Source: Rubrivivax sp. (GTDB taxonomy: Bacteria; Pseudomonadota; Gammaproteobacteria; Burkholderiales; Burkholderiaceae_C). From it: a stretch of 53,597 nucleotides of DNA. The notes below the pieces were generated by a model. It ran no database searches. It saw nothing but the letters and a program-made list of their open reading frames with translations, and was not told the DNA's origin. Shown piece by piece: positions 52,695 through 53,597 of the stretch. The stretch covers positions 1-53,597 of the forward strand of contig JAHBZS010000034.1 in assembly GCA_019635285.1 (NCBI GenBank). Direction: 5' to 3'. The position numbers and the translations under genes were made by a program. Positions within the stretch are counted from its first letter, which is position 1. Every line of letters starts with the position of its first letter.

Positions 52695-53597
52695 GATGTC
52701 ACCAAGGTCTCGCAGGCCTGCACGACCTGGGCCGTGGCCTCGGTCTTGGCGCAGCGCCGCGCCGCGGATGCGCAGGCCAGCAAGTTCTCGCGCGTGGCCT
52801 GTTCCAGGAATTGCGCCAGGCGCTCGGGCGTGAGTTCGGCCTGCGCCATCATCCAGCCGCCGCCGCGCTCGACCAGGAAACGCGCGTTGCGGCTCTGGTG
52901 GTCGTCGACGGCCGAGGGCAGGGGAATGAACAGCGCCGCGGCGCCGATCGCCGCGAGCTCGGTCACGGTACTGGCGCCGGCGCGGCAGATCACCAGGTCG
53001 GCATCGGCGAAGGCACTGGCCGTGTCGTCGATGAAGGGCGTGAGCTCGGCCTGCACGCCGGCCTGCGCATAGTTGTTGCGCAAGGCGTCGATCTGGCTGC
53101 TGCCGCTCTGGTGGGTCACGATCGGCCGCTGTTCCTGCGGCAGCAGCGCCAGCGCCTGCGGCACGATGTCGTTGAGTGCCCGCGCGCCCAGGCTGCCGCC
53201 CACCACCAGTACCCGCAACGGCCCGCTGCGTGCGGCGAACCGCTGTGCCGGCGCGGGCTGGTCGACGAAGGCCTGGCGCAGCGGGTTGCCGACCCAGTGC
53301 GCGCGGCGCAACACGTCCGGGAACGCGGTGTAGACCCGGTCGGCGACACCGGCGAGGACGCGGTTGGCCATGCCCGCGACCGAGTTCTGTTCGTGCAGCA
53401 CCAGCGGCTTGCCCAGCAGCACGGCCATCATGCCGGCAGGGAAGGTGATGTAGCCGCCGAGACCGACGACGACGTCGGGCCGTACCCGGCGCAGCACCCG
53501 GATGCTTTGCCAGAACGCGCGCAGCAGGCGCAGCGGCAGCAGACCCAGTGTCAACAGGCCCTTGCCGCGCACGCCGGAGAAATCCAGCGACGCGAAG
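52691..53597 (-). CDS. murG: MurG glycosyltransferase (5' end cut by window)
   Basis: About 302 residues of the C-terminal part; the first ~55-60 residues lie beyond the right edge. Visible are [45 protein letters not shown] and the C-terminal [26 protein letters not shown]. MurG adds GlcNAc to lipid I to give lipid II at the inner membrane. It overlaps murC by 4 bp. The cluster continues upstream of the window. Confidence 0.96.

Overview
This 53.6 kb window is GC-rich chromosomal DNA from a betaproteobacterium, most likely order Burkholderiales. The evidence is the gene order murG-murC-ddlB-ftsQ-ftsA-ftsZ, a dusB-fis-purH block, three Bug-type (TctC) periplasmic receptors without membrane partners, a phasin with a lysine/alanine-rich tail, and a DUF2917/LysR pair. 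I see no rRNA, tRNA, CRISPR array, transposase or phage gene. Coding density is very high, and no gene-free stretch exceeds about 220 bp.

Layout. 1-2.6 kb: a MocR regulator (cut by the left edge) divergent from a PaiB-like FMN protein, an ABM-fold protein and a Gdx/SugE guanidinium exporter. 2.6-9.8 kb: DUF4256, GNAT and glutamate racemase genes, a Nudix plus metallo-beta-lactamase fusion, an exported M20 peptidase, a two-domain GNAT, a Crp/Fnr regulator and a BLUF photoreceptor. 9.9-14.5 kb: an MFS carrier, then a MarR-EmrA-EmrB efflux operon with a clear operator array. 14.6-18.8 kb: phasin and patatin (translationally coupled), a lipoprotein, an M32 carboxypeptidase and a YqaA protein. 18.9-25.4 kb: a tightly packed plus-strand block dusB-fis-purH-(68 aa)-formyltransferase/ACT fusion-plsC-cdsA-like-ruvC, closed by a large hairpin. 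25.5-33.4 kb: dienelactone hydrolase, DUF2917/LysR, two Bug receptors, an AbgB-like amidohydrolase and LysR regulators. 33.4-38.3 kb: lpxC with a small membrane protein, a COG2509 flavoprotein, and the argP/argO pair. 38.3-42.9 kb: a minus-strand operon of FAD oxidoreductase, PchB-like chorismate mutase-family protein, TrpE-like chorismate enzyme with a degenerate glutaminase domain, and a Bug receptor. 43-46.7 kb: acid phosphatase and a lipid-phosphate operon (diacylglycerol kinase, phosphoesterase, PAP2, LiaI-like). 46.9 kb to the end: the division and cell-wall (dcw) cluster on the minus strand, with murG cut by the right edge.

The two most unusual items are the chorismate operon at 38.3-42.9 kb, whose amidotransferase domain has lost its catalytic residues and which is coupled to a PchB-like partner, and the formyltransferase-ACT-ACT protein at 22.0-23.2 kb, which is PurU-like in content but reversed in domain order. 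Also notable are 12-bp tandem repeats just upstream of murI and of a LysR gene, lpxC lying about 12 kb from ftsZ, and a G-rich dispersed repeat that appears to supply the C-terminal tail of DdlB.
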